Assembly (NCBI GenBank): GCA_023525975.1
Contig: CM042042.1
Span: 7,509,501-7,573,500, forward strand
From: Smallanthus sonchifolius
Taxonomy: Eukaryota; Streptophyta; Magnoliopsida; Asterales; Asteraceae
Direction of reading: 5' to 3'
DNA: 64,000 bases
Part shown: positions 1 to 11,443 of the stretch, piece by piece
Layout: every line of letters begins with the position of its first letter
Numbering within the stretch: position 1 is the stretch's first letter
Program-made: the position numbers and the translations under genes
Notes under the pieces: model-generated
The model's database searches: none
The model's input: the letters and a program-made list of their open reading frames with translations, nothing else
Told to the model about the DNA's origin: nothing

Positions 1-3000
1 TAAGTGAAGGTGCTGAGAGCCAAGGGTAGGTTTGATGTCCTCATTTATAATTTTGCAATTCCTGACCCATTTTTATAAAATATTTTATTGTTAAATGCAG
101 AGGTCATGTTCCTTATCGAGATAGCAAACTTACACGTATCTTGCAGCCTGCACTGGGTGGGAATGCCAACACAGCCATCATTTGTAACATTACCCTAGCA
201 CAGGTGAACTTGGATTTTGGCATGAAGTATTTAAAAACATTATGTATTTTTCGCTTTTCTGTATTTATCGTTAGGTCTCGCTAACATTAGATGAATTGTA
301 TTTTTATATATATTTCTCAAGCTCAAGATATATTATGTTATCTATCTTTAGCACCCTGATATCTTTCTCCATTTAATCTCAGATTCATGCTGATGAGACT
401 AAAAGCAGTCTTCAATTTGCAAGCCGAGCTTTACGTGTCACTAACTGTGTTCACGTGAATGAGGTTTGTTTTTAACACAAATATTATACATCTTTGTTCT
501 GTAGTTCACTGCTCTCAACTCCATACTATATATCTTGTTAATTTGTTATTTGGCAGATCTTAACAGATGCTGCTTTATTAAAACGCCAAAAGAAAGAAAT
601 TGAGGAGCTTCGAGCAAAGTTACAGGTTAGATATTTATTAAGAAATGTTAATTTAGCACTTTATTGCTATCCATCATTGGTATAATCATTTTCTTTCTTT
701 CTTTGCTTTCTGTATGTAGGGTTCTCATTCAGATCACTTAGGAGAGGAGATACTCAACTTGAGGAATACATTGTTACAGGTGGATGAATTTTAGCTAAAT
801 GATTGTATATGATGAACATTTTGTATACGTTGTTAAACACAGTATTGCTATGTAGAGTGAATTAGAGAGGGAGAGAATAGCTCTGGAGCTAGAAGAGGAA
901 AAGAAAGCTCAAGCTGAAAGAGATAAGATGTTGCTTGAGCAAGCAAAAAAGATTCAGAACTTGAGTTCTATGGTTTTTTGCTCTAGTAGAGAAGAAGTTG
1001 CTGAGCATCACAAGAAGGTTTGATTGAAAAAACATGTTTTTTCCGTTACAGATTGGAGTTTTTATTTTGAGTAATATGTTTTACTTGAGATCCTTTCTTC
1101 TTAATATTCTGCTTGCAATGTCACGCTGTTTTATTTCGTCCACACAAGTTTACTATAGGATTGCGAGTATCAGTACATGGTCGAGGATAGGACTTCGTGG
1201 AGGCTTATGATTAAGGTTAAGGAATTTTAGGGGAAGGCTACACATTTTCTTAACTTTATCCGTTGGGCTTAGTTCTATCTAGACTTGTAGTGGCATGTGC
1301 ATGTTACATCCCTTGTAGCTTAGTATGATTGTGATATTAATGTACTATCTTCATTTTCTCACCATTTACTGATTTTGGTCGCTGACTAATACTATTTTTT
1401 AGACTCTTTTGTTTGTTTGCTTTATAGATCTTATGTGCAGGACTCTATGGTTACAATATACCTGTAACCATACCTATCTTGTTCAGACATGGTTTTTGGA
1501 GCTAGGGGTCTCTCTAGAAGCCACCTCTCTGCCCTCTGGATAGGGGCATGGTTTGCCTCATCCCATCCTCCCCAGACTCTACCTATAGCTTTGCTAATGG
1601 TGGGATCTTATTGGGCATGGTTTGTTAGTATTATTATTCATGTGAACCATGTGCATGTTGGTTTTACTTATTGCTAACAATTTTTAACCATGCATGTTAC
1701 AATATTTTCATGTGAAAACTGATTAGAATTTAGATATTATGTGGAAATCATTATGGGTAGAATAACTTTTAGAAGTTGTAAACTATTTAGGCTTGTCTTT
1801 GATATTTCTTTGTTAAAATGTTTTATAATTAGCATGTTAACACGTTTTGTTTTGTTGGATATGCATTGCTTTATGCTGCGTGTATGCCAAAATTCATTCT
1901 TTTGATGTGCACAAATTCTGCACATATTTTTCGTCATTCTAATACTTACACATGCACTTGTTCAATCTCCTCCTTTTCTGAAGATTTTGTTTCCAAATTT
2001 TGTTTAAAAAGGAAAAGCGGCGTGAAACCTGGTGTCCAGGAAAACTTCCAGAAAAGATGGTGAACAAGGTAATAGTATATTCTACCATATGTTTCTTTTT
2101 TTTACTATGTCACATTATCCAATATTTGAGTTGTTTCTTTTACTCTTACCTGGTGTAAAATCTGTCCATGGTCTTTAGATACCTTCCACCATCCCGGGAC
2201 AAGCTTCTGCAGTAAAACCTGTTAGAAATGACCGTGAAAGAGGACCACTTTTAGCTTTTGAGGAACTAGTAAATGATAACACCTCAAATGCAATTAAGCA
2301 GGAGAGAGATTGTAAAGTGGGATCCAGTGACTTTGGTCTTCCAAATCCACGTTCTTTGATACATGTTACAAGCAGAAAAAAAGCACCAACTAGAAAAAAG
2401 AGCTTACTTACGGTTGGTTTTACTGTTTTATGTAGGATCACCTATACCTTTTTAAATTTTTGTAGGAATGCACGTAATTGTTTTGTTTGCAGGAAAGTGC
2501 TGAATTAACAGAAATGCGAGAAGAATATGAGAACTTGCTTTTACAATTTGAAACTCAGGTCATTGTAATTTCTGCTGCTTCTTTTTATAAAAAAATTAGT
2601 ATAACTTCATCTGAAATTGTTGATATTTTATTGTTATAGCGAACAAGGAGTGAAATTAAAATCGACTACTTGACAAGAAAACTTGCTGAGGCTAACCCCA
2701 CATCTGATAGTAATGAAAAGGCAATTGAATTAGGCACTTCTGAAAAGACAAATGAAATGGAGGCAAGTCTTGTTATCAAGGAACTTCAAGAAAAGGTTTG
2801 GTTGTTTATTTTGAATATTTTTCTTTTGGGATTAGTTTTTATTTTAATGTCTAGTGAATTATTTCTTCTTGTTGTAATCTAGATTTCAATGTTGGAGATG
2901 GAGAGGTCTTCAAGCTTGCAGAATATCGACTACTTAACAAGAAAACTTGCGGAGGCTAACCGCACATCTGATACTACCGAAAAGGCAATTGAGTTAAGCA

Positions 3001-6000
3001 CTTCTGAAAAGACAAATGAAATGGAGGCAAGTCTTGTCATCAAGCAACTTCAGGAAAAGGTTTGGTTGTTTATTTTGAATATCTCTCTTTTAGGATTAGT
3101 TTTTATTTTAATGTCTAGTGAATCTTTTCTTCCTGTTGTAATCTAGATTTCAATGTTTGAGATGGAAAGGTCTTCAAGCTTGCAGAATATCGACTACTTA
3201 ACAAGAAAACTTGCGGAGGCTAACCGCACATCTGATACTAATGAAAAGGCAATTGAGTTAAGCACTTCTGAAAAGACAAATGAAATGGAGGCAAGTCTTG
3301 TTATCAAGGAACTTCAGGAAAAGGTTTGTTTGTTTATTTTGAATATTTCTTATTTGGGATTAGTTTTTATTCTAATGTCTAGTGAATATTTTCTTCCTAT
3401 TGTAATCTAGATTTCAATGTTGGAGATGGAAAGGTCCTCAAGCTTGCAGAATATGGAGTATGCTAATTTATTAGAAACAGAGAAAAATTTGCATGCCAAC
3501 AATAAGCAAGAAGAGGTTTGACTCCATGAATCTTTTGTTTTCTTTTCTCTGATAATACCCCTAAAGACATCTCTAAGATCACCGTTGATCAATAATTACT
3601 TAAGCATACAGTTTATGTGAGTAATATATATATACACACACACACACATCCAGCATGTTTATATCCAACATAAGGTAAAGGGTCTTGGTGTTTCAGTTAA
3701 CCTAATTTTTTCTAGAAACCTCAAGCATAACCTCAAATGCAGTTGGCGAAAAATTCGAACCTAAATCTAACTGGATTTTGTGGATAACCTCAGTTTGTGG
3801 TCAAACATCTTTTTTAGTCAGCGTTTAAATTTCTAAATATGCAAAAAAAAAGGGCATGTGTCTTTTAGTAAACAAAAATTAGTGGGGCTTCAAAATTTTA
3901 GTGTAAGATGAAAGAATCTGAATTCAAACCTTAAAAGAAAGTTCTAGTTTTTTGATTTTGTTCTTTAGTAATTTATTTTTGTGATAAGAAGAATTTCAGT
4001 TATCTAATGCATTTTTTGGTATAAATGTCATTTTTATATTTTAAAAAGGATGCATAATTACAAGTGTGAAAAGCAAGAAGAAACACAAATTTTATGGTAT
4101 ATTAGTTAATGCTCAAAATTGTTAACATATAGGCATAGGAATTAATCGCAGAACCTGTCTAATTTCACATTTATCTTAATCTTGCTTTAATCAGTTTTTG
4201 TATGAACATCTCTGCAGTTACTGACAATCTGTCTTATGATACATTTCTCTCGTGGATATGTTTTTTCTTCTTCTTCTTCTTCTCTGTTTTTATATATATG
4301 TTGCTAGTCTTGCTTTAATAAGCTCATTGGGTTATGGGTATCTTGTAGCTATACATGGAGCTCCTAGCTGCACAGGAGGAAGCCAATTTGACTCGTCAAC
4401 AACTTACTTTAATGGTATCTTTTATTACATTTAATGCATGCGTCCTCCTATTCTCATGATAATGGTTGGTATGTTATAATTCACACCCCCTCCCTAGGTA
4501 GGGACATAATGATATCTGGTTAAATTCTGTTAACATCATTATAAAGGTATCTATCAATAAAACCTTTTAAGGGTAGGCATAAAAAATTAAACTGTACCTC
4601 AACATGGAATCTATAAAAAGAAAGAGGGGAGAATATCAGCTGATAAATTCTGAATTTTAATTTTATTGTTACCCTTACCACATAAAACTCACATAATGCC
4701 ATGTAGGATGAGAAGTTATCGGCAGACATCCAAGAAATAACATTTGACATTCAACATTCAAAAACCCTTGTCGAGTCAATGATGGATGAACATTTGCAAA
4801 GTTGTACTTCATTGTCAGAACTTACTGCTGTGAGTCTTTTCAAATTTATGATCTTTAAATTATAAAGCTGGGAAGTGATGTTAATATTATGGATTGTTAC
4901 AGTTTGTTAACTTTTGTAGGATGTTAGGTCTTTCTCTTCCGTTGACTTTCTTCAAATAAAAACACTACTTGGTGACTATAAGAAAGTTCTTTCTTGCATG
5001 AAATCCAAAGTAGATGACCTTGAATGTGAAAAGGTATGATTCATTTTGCTTATGAATGTGTCGGTTCACGTTACCTTATGTCTTTAACTGGTCAAACAGC
5101 TAAAAGATGGCTTATAAGGGAACGTGTCAAATGGGCTGAAAGTTGCTCAAACCGTACTTATAATTCATAAACCTCCTATATCATTGTCTTTAGAAAAGTT
5201 AGATTATTATGTTGGAAACATATTTGGTAAATAAAAAATATTTATAAAATAATTTGGATTTTGGACAAAGCATGTTTTCGGTCAACTCAACCTGTACCAA
5301 AAAATTACTCATTTTGACCAGTTATTCAACTGACCAACCTGGCGATTTTGCCACCTCATCATCTCTACATATATCTATACCCTTTCATCTTCACAGTTCT
5401 GATGTTTTGTGGTTGTAGATTCTTATGTACAATCAATCTGAAGACCTGCAGAAAAGGATAGCAGAAGCATTTTTAAATGGTGAAAATTCAGCAAAGGCTT
5501 TAACAGTATGTCAACCAGTAACTCTATGCTCTCTCTTCCACCTAAAACCCATCTGAATTCATTTATTTTTGTCTTCCAGGAACTATCTGAACGTTATGAA
5601 ACAGAAAAAAATGAATTTCTTTCTGAAATTGTAACACTCCAAGATGAGATATCACATCTGTCATCTTCTACCATGGCTAAGGAGAAGGAAAGTATGAGAA
5701 AAGACCTTGAGAAAACAAAAGCGAAACTTAAAGAAACAGAGTTTAAGTTAAGAAATACCATTCAAGAGAAAACAAAGTTAGAGGTAAGTTTCTCATTACT
5801 TGAGATTTAATGCAATGATTAACCAAATTGTCTAACTGTATATTTAAACATCTTATATATAGGGTGAAAAAGCATCCGCAGAGAGAGAAATAAAACGGTT
5901 ACACAGTCAGAAGGCTATTCTTGAACGTGATATGACCAAACGCGATACAGCTGCTGGGAGAAGGCGTGACTCTGTTGTGGATAGAAGCTCAAATATTTTT

Positions 6001-9000
6001 GACTCGAGAAAAGTAAAAGGTTTTGGTGTTACCGTTGATCAGGTGATTCGAAGTTGGTTTTTAATCGTATAAGAATATGTAATGATGCATTAAAAATGGG
6101 GGTTGTTAAGTGGGCATACAATATGAATGATGCTGCTTTTATAACATCCAGAAGTCAAAAAGAGCTATTCACCACATAGTTTCATAGGTGAAATTTGATT
6201 ATAAAAGAAAGAGAAAAATGCAAAGAAAGGTAACCAAAAGATCCCAAATTTGACAATGTGGGGAACAATAAAAGTTTTATCTCATAAGGTGTGAAGTTCA
6301 ATTTTTGACAAAATTAGGTGTGAAAGTTTAATTTTCATAATTTTAGCAGTGAAATTGACAATAAAGGTAACCAAAGATCCAAAATTTGGTTCTCTGCTTT
6401 TGTCAAAAACTAAACTTCTCTCTTAATTTAATAGAAGTTGAAACTTTCATTCTTAAATAAGTCAAATGATGAACTTCCACTCATTTTAATGGGAGAAAGT
6501 TTTATGTTCCATGCATTATCAAATTTGGATCTTTGGTTATGTTAATTATAGTTATTTGTGTATCATTATAAGGGTTTATTAGTATATGGCCCGTAGGCCC
6601 AAAATAAGTTTCTTTCCTATATATTGAGGGTTCCCCTTCTTTGTAAATTAATTCGGATGTTATTCCAATCCAGTTCACTCTACACGGTATCAGACCTAAG
6701 GTTCTAGGTATGACACAAACCCTAGATGGGGTGGCTTGCTTCGAGCTATATTTTCCAGTTTAAGTTCTAGATTTCCATTTCTGTTCTTGTTCTAGAAGCG
6801 GCTGTTCACTGTTCCGATCAGGGCTTACCCGTCTTTGTTCTCGGTTATTTGGAGAAATCTTTTTTCGGGCGATCTTTGTGCCTCACCGCCAGCACCATCG
6901 TGCTCAAAGTACCCCAATTTGCATACTCTGCAAAACGGCTGCTGGACGCGCCGCTACGCGCCACCCTTTTTTCTGCCATTGCCGCTCATGCGTCGGATTT
7001 CAGTTGGATTTTTTTACCTATGGTAGCTGTTACAGTCTGAAGTGATTCCCAGCCAGCCACCGTATATTGCTGTTGGCTGCCTGAATCTGCCACCAGCCAC
7101 CAAAATCTTGTCGCTGACCACCGTCTGATGTTGCTGTCTTTTCCCGAACAGTTACTAGAACCCAGTCCACCACTCCTCCCTGAATCACACATGTTCACGG
7201 GTTATGGGTTACTATTCACCGGTTTTACGGGTTACGGGGTACTGTTCACCCTGCAGATTTGTTGTTCAAGTTATCTTGTTTCAAACTTCTTATTCGTCGC
7301 TCCTGTTTTCTGCCCAGAACCATCGCTGTCAGGTTTGATGTTCGGTTCAATGTGTCTGGCCCGCTGCCGCCACTGTGTTCCAGTTCAAGTTCTTGATTCA
7401 GTTTTCTGCTCATGTCCTTGTTCTGTATTCCTGCTCCTGTCCCTGTTTTGAATTCATGCTCCTGTCCTTGTTTTGGTTTCTTGCTGCTGTTCCTGTTTTG
7501 ATTCTTGCTCCTATTCTGGTTTCCTGATCCTGACCTGGTTTCGTGTTCATGTCCCGGTTTCCTGCTCGTGTCTTTGTTGGAGAGTTTCAGATTTCTGCGG
7601 TCCTTTTCAGCCAACTGCCGCTCTGTTCATGCCCAAGTTTCAGTCCCAGATTCCAGCAACAGTTCAAGATACAACACGCGCGATGATGTTTCTAAATTTT
7701 ATTTGTAACAAGCTGGACATAATTAACATCTATACTCCAACTTGATAAGGGAGGGGTGTTAATTATAGTTATTAGTGTGTTATTATTAGGGTATGTTAGT
7801 CTGTGGCCCGTAGCCCAAAATAAGTTTCCTTAGGGTTTCTTTCATATATATTGAGGGTTCCCTCCATTGTAATTACATTTCTTGCCATTTTCCCGAAATG
7901 AAATAATATTGAAAAAGAAAATGGAACAAACCAATAAAATAAGATCCCTTTTTACTATCAGAAGGCTTGCTAGCATGTAAGCTATCTCGATTTCATACCT
8001 AGTTATCAGCTGCTTGGTTTAAAAAAGCGCCATGAGGCGCTGCTTAAGGCGTGAGGCGCTGAACAAAACGCCTCAAATGGGTGAGGCGCCCCATATACAT
8101 GAAGCGCCCTGAGGCGCCGCCTCAGGCTTGAGGGGCGAGGCGAGGTGAGGCGCGCTTCATGTATTTTTGCCTTTTTTCACTGTTTTTTAATGTATTTTTG
8201 CCTTTTTTTCACTGTTTTTTTTGCAAGTTTTGTGAAAATCACATGTATCTTTACTTAAATCAGTTTTTAAGTTGTTTTTCTTGCAAGTTTTGTGAAAATT
8301 ACTCAAAAGGAGGAGTTTTTAAGAATGTCACTAAATTTTTTATTACCTTTTTAGCTTAGCGCCTCGCATACGTGAAGCCCTCGCCTCGCGCTTGAGGCGT
8401 GGCGCCTCGGATTTTGGGACCGCAACGCTTCGCCTCGCCTAGCGCTTTTTTAAACCAAGATCAGCTGAATGGGGTAATTGATTCCTGTTGGTTCATTTCT
8501 CAGGAAGAGTACAAAAAACTAGAAGTGCTTGCATTTGAGATGGAGACAACAATTGGTTCTCTAGAAGAAATGTTAGCACTTGCCAATGACGAAAAACAAC
8601 AGGCGGTTTCAAGATCAGAAACACTAATGTTTGAAGCAGAAGAGTTATCTGAAAAACTTAACTTTTCCAATTCAGAATTACAAAGATTAGAGGAACTTGT
8701 TTCAAGTCTTGTAAGCTCTCCTGATTTTATTTGCTTCTTGAATAGATTTTCTTAAAAGTTTAGTATAGTTTCTTTCAGTCAACTTTTTGAAAATGATTTT
8801 ATTACTGTTTCAGAGGGCAAAATTGAAAGAGGCAACCTTACATAATGAGAATGCTGATAGCTCTATTGGTAGGTTGTTGGAGGAAAAAGAAGAAATGGCT
8901 ATGGTATTGACTTGATAAATTTGTTCATTTTATTAATGGTTGACTTTAAAGCTGAATTTCTTATTAATTGATTATTTATAACACGTCGAGTAACATGCAG

Positions 9001-10250
9001 CAACTGACCGACGCTCTTCTGGCAATTGAGGAGGAAAAGGCAATATGGTCCACCACAGAAAAAGCTTCAATTGAAGCCATCAAAGACCAATCAAAATCAT
9101 ACACTGCTGAGATTGCTCTGTTAACAGATGCAATGTCAAAGGTAATGGTCAAGTTTTCTTTTTTATTTATATGTTTATATTTTGTTCATTGAAATAGTTT
9201 ATTCTCCTAACTTCCAACAACTGATAATGCTTGCATTTCTTTAAGGTGAATAACGAATTGGAGGCCTGCAGAGAAGAATGCCAGGTCATCAGTGAAAAAC
9301 TGGCTTTTGCAGAGGAGAAATTGGAAGCTGAAAAGGAGGTCAGTGTGGAAAAATCACTTGAAATTGAGCAACTAATGAATAATATAAGACTGCTTGATGA
9401 TCAGAAAAGAATAACCGAAGATGTAAGTTTATACTTTTTTTACTTTTACACTAATTTGTCACAATATGTATTTATTTAAAATTCTAACATTAATAAAATA
9501 CATCAGTGTTATGTGAATATACTTGAATTGATATATGCATATTTGTGTAAATTTTTTTAATATATTATAAGCATATCTAAACTTCCGTTTAGTTTCTTAA
9601 TATTAGTACCATGTTGACCACCAAGCAAAAATATTGCAGTTGCACTAATCCTGTAATCTTATATTTATAGAAATTACACAATCAAATTCTTGAAATTACA
9701 AAAGAACGAGATGAAGTGCTGACTAAGATTGGAGTACTGCAGAATCATAAAGTCGAGCAACAATTGCTCATGGAAAATTGTAATAAAAAGGTAAAAAAAC
9801 TTAAGCTTCATAGTCACTATCTGGGATTTCATTTTATGATTTATTAATATATTGGTTGTATTTTAATCAGCTCTTAGATGCAAAAGCTGAAGTTAAGGAT
9901 CTAACAATGAAACTATCCACTCTAGAAGCCAAGACTCATAATGTAAATTCTTTATTTTTGATCAAATTCATTTCTTTATATGTCAAATAACTCATGTTTG
10001 ACTTGTTTTTAATTTTTTGGTTTTAAAACAGGAGGTTAAAAACAGCATACAGTCAGCAAAAGTGAGAATGAAGCTGCATGGTGCACAAAAAAAGCTGGAT
10101 AGCATTCGGGTGAAATGCATTGAAAAAGAAGAGGAGAAAGATTACATGCATAAACAATTTGAAGAAGCTTCAGCTAAGCTAAAGAAACAGTTGGCGTCAC
10201 ACAGACTTGAAATACTCGGCCTCAAGAAACAGCTTGCTCTCTCGTCGTAA
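1..10250 (+). CDS. Kinesin-7 (CENP-E-like, KIN-7O type), 5' part outside window
   Basis: Microtubule motor of the kinesin-7 family. The window opens in the motor domain. Exons 1-25 and 101-203 read through GHVPYRDSKLTRILQ (switch II/loop 12 region) and exon 383-463 reads SSLQFASRALRVTN, the end of the motor core. Further exons, all GT-AG and in phase: 557-625, 720-779, 856-1017, 2012-2068, 2179-2412, 2493-2558, 2640-2795, 2883-3059, 3147-3323, 3411-3515, 4349-4414, 4707-4829, 4920-5033, 5419-5505, 5580-5783, 5863-6042, 8504-8710, 8814-8903, 9001-9141, 9246-9422, 9671-9790, 9871-9942, 10032-10250 (TAA). About 1,090 codons are present with no stop. The exon at 2012 carries RRETWCPGKL, a kinesin-7 neck-distal motif. 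The rest is almost all charged coiled coil, as expected for a long cargo or kinetochore-type tail. The KIN-7O assignment is by resemblance only; the kinesin-7 family call is firm. Confidence 0.88.
1486..1645 (+). mobile_element. SINE-like fragment (TTG-tailed, TS type) in kinesin intron
   Basis: The stretch reads 'ctctctgccctctggatagggg', then 'catcctccccagactctacc', then 'ttattgggcatggtttgtt'. This is the order seen in the 3' part of TTG-tailed tRNA-derived plant SINEs. A clearer relative lies at 49576-49690. The 994-bp host intron (1018-2011) shows nothing else recognisable. Confidence 0.45.
2661..3462 (+). repeat. 264-bp tandem exon+intron repeat inside the kinesin gene
   Basis: Exons 2883-3059 and 3147-3323 are both 177 bp, followed by 87-bp introns, so the acceptors recur exactly 264 bp apart (2883, 3147, 3411). 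Exon 2640-2795 shares the downstream part of the unit and exon 3411-3515 shares its start (ISMLEMERSSSLQN). Exons and introns are both nearly identical, which points to recent unequal crossing-over. Each unit adds 59 in-phase coiled-coil residues. Confidence 0.9.
3516..4348. other. AT-rich kinesin intron, microsatellite only
   Basis: This 833-bp intron contains a short AT/CA microsatellite at about 3628-3650 and a CTT run near 4264. No coding remnant or element ends were seen. Confidence 0.6.
6229..6539. mobile_element. Foldback MITE-like inverted repeat in kinesin intron
   Basis: The left arm ('ggtaaccaaaagatccc', then 'aaatttgacaatg' and 'ggaacaataaaagtttta') is mirrored by the right arm ending 'ggatctttggttat'. 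The arms are about 70 bp and imperfect, with a shorter internal copy near 6365-6395. The LTR element at 6540 starts directly at the outer end of the right arm. No target duplication could be assigned. Confidence 0.45.
6540..7900 (+). mobile_element. Small non-autonomous LTR retrotransposon (TRIM-like) in kinesin intron
   Basis: Two similar terminal stretches start 'tgttaattatagttatt' at 6540 and 7757 and share 'tggcccgtag.cccaaaataagttt' and 'tatattgagggttcc'. Directly after the first copy is a tRNA-Met-type primer binding site, 'ggtatcagac' (about 6687). Directly before the second copy is a purine tract, 'aagggagggg'. The internal part of about 1.07 kb has no recognisable gag or pol; its short ORFs look incidental. 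The 3' LTR end is ragged, so the end coordinate is approximate and no target duplication was confirmed. Confidence 0.65.
8013..8459. mobile_element. hAT-type foldback MITE with perfect 18-bp TIRs and 8-bp TSD
   Basis: The element starts 'cttggtttaaaaaagcgc' and ends with the exact reverse complement. It is flanked by the 8-bp direct repeat 'atcagctg' at 8005-8012 and 8460-8467, the duplication size of hAT elements. Both ends carry clusters of 'gaggcgc/gcgcctc' motifs that can fold into a strong stem. The middle is AT-rich. The insertion lies 44 bp upstream of the kinesin acceptor at 8504. Confidence 0.85.
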
Positions 10251-11443
10251 ATTTTGTTCTTGTTCATAATTTTAGTAATTTGAAACACACATCTGGTATC
10301 ATTTTTTGTGTTTATGCAATCATCGTTGGGGCTAGATTTCGGCAGGATGATAAGGGTCTATAATTATTTTTGTCATATGATCAACGCGTGTAACTCGATC
10401 GGAAAATCAACCGATTAGCCATTTTTGGTACCGGTTCTAGTTTAAGAAAATAAACTGGGATATCCAGACTATTAAAACCAATGTTTTGAAATAAGACCGG
10501 TCTGTTGGACCGGGGCTTCATATGCTATGGGTTGTCAAGGGTTGAACCATTTTTTTTTCTTTTAGTTGAACTAGACAGTCAGACCGTCTTTTAGAAAAAA
10601 AGTTATCTCTTGTTTCGGTTGAATGATTTTTGAACTTGTTTATGTTTAGAATAATTAATGTTTGGACTATAAACCCGTTTGTTTTGTATTAGGTGATTAA
10701 CGTTTGATTTTTTTTTATAGATCTTTTAGTATTTTCTATACACTTTTTTAAAGTTTAAACTGTGAAATGATAAAGCGGTGGATTCAACAATCGGTCTCGT
10801 TTTCAAAACATCGAGTGAAACATCGTTTCTGCTATGGTAATCTCCTTAATTATAGATAAGTGTTGTTGCAGCAAATGTAGTTATAAGTTATAATCGATTA
10901 ACTTATAATCAATTTTAAGTGTATAACTGCAAGAAACGTTATAAACATGTCTTTAAATATGATACATAAGAAGTATGACTATTTCTTCAAATATGTTATA
11001 AACAAAAGACATAAGACGGTTGGTTATGTAATGCTATCTGTGACGGAGTGCATCGAAGTCTTTTAAGGTTCTCTACTTAAAATTAATCTCGTATTTAACA
11101 TGACCTTTCTAAATAAAACAAAAACTAACAGTTTGGAACTTTTGTAAGAGAAAACATCAAATGTAAACAGAAATTACAGTTTCTTGATGACTGAACCAAT
11201 TAAATCCATAACAAAACTGGAATTTTTTAGATATTACACTAAAAGATCAGAAGTAACAAAATCTACATTGTTTTTAGGTTTCCAAAAGGCAATAAATAGA
11301 CGACATGAAAAAACAAATCAATGTCAAAATGACCGAATATCGCATACTTTTCCGCACATGCCACAAGTAAAGACAAAAAAAATTATCTTAAAATGTCATC
11401 TATTAATCTAATATCAAGATTACAAGTACACGTAAGAACATGT
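10251..11443. other. Convergent 3' intergenic region, kinesin to NEP1
   Basis: This 1.2-kb AT-rich region lies between two convergent genes. Apart from the MITE at 10479-10813 no coding potential was recognised. A 75-codon ORF near 11184 has no family resemblance. Confidence 0.6.
10479..10813. mobile_element. hAT-like MITE downstream of kinesin
   Basis: The left end 'caatgttttgaaa' followed by 'gaccgg' is mirrored by the right end 'cggtctcgttttcaaaacatcg'. The 8-bp flanks 'attaaaac' and 'agtgaaac' agree at 6 of 8 positions and may be a decayed target duplication. The element is 335 bp and non-coding. Confidence 0.55.

Noticed and set aside
7246..7614. 122-codon minus-strand ORF in the kinesin intron
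   Set aside because: Low-complexity translation of CT-rich TRIM internal sequence. No family resemblance.
11184..11411. 75-codon ORF between kinesin and NEP1
   Set aside because: No similarity and AT-rich composition like the flanks; likely chance.
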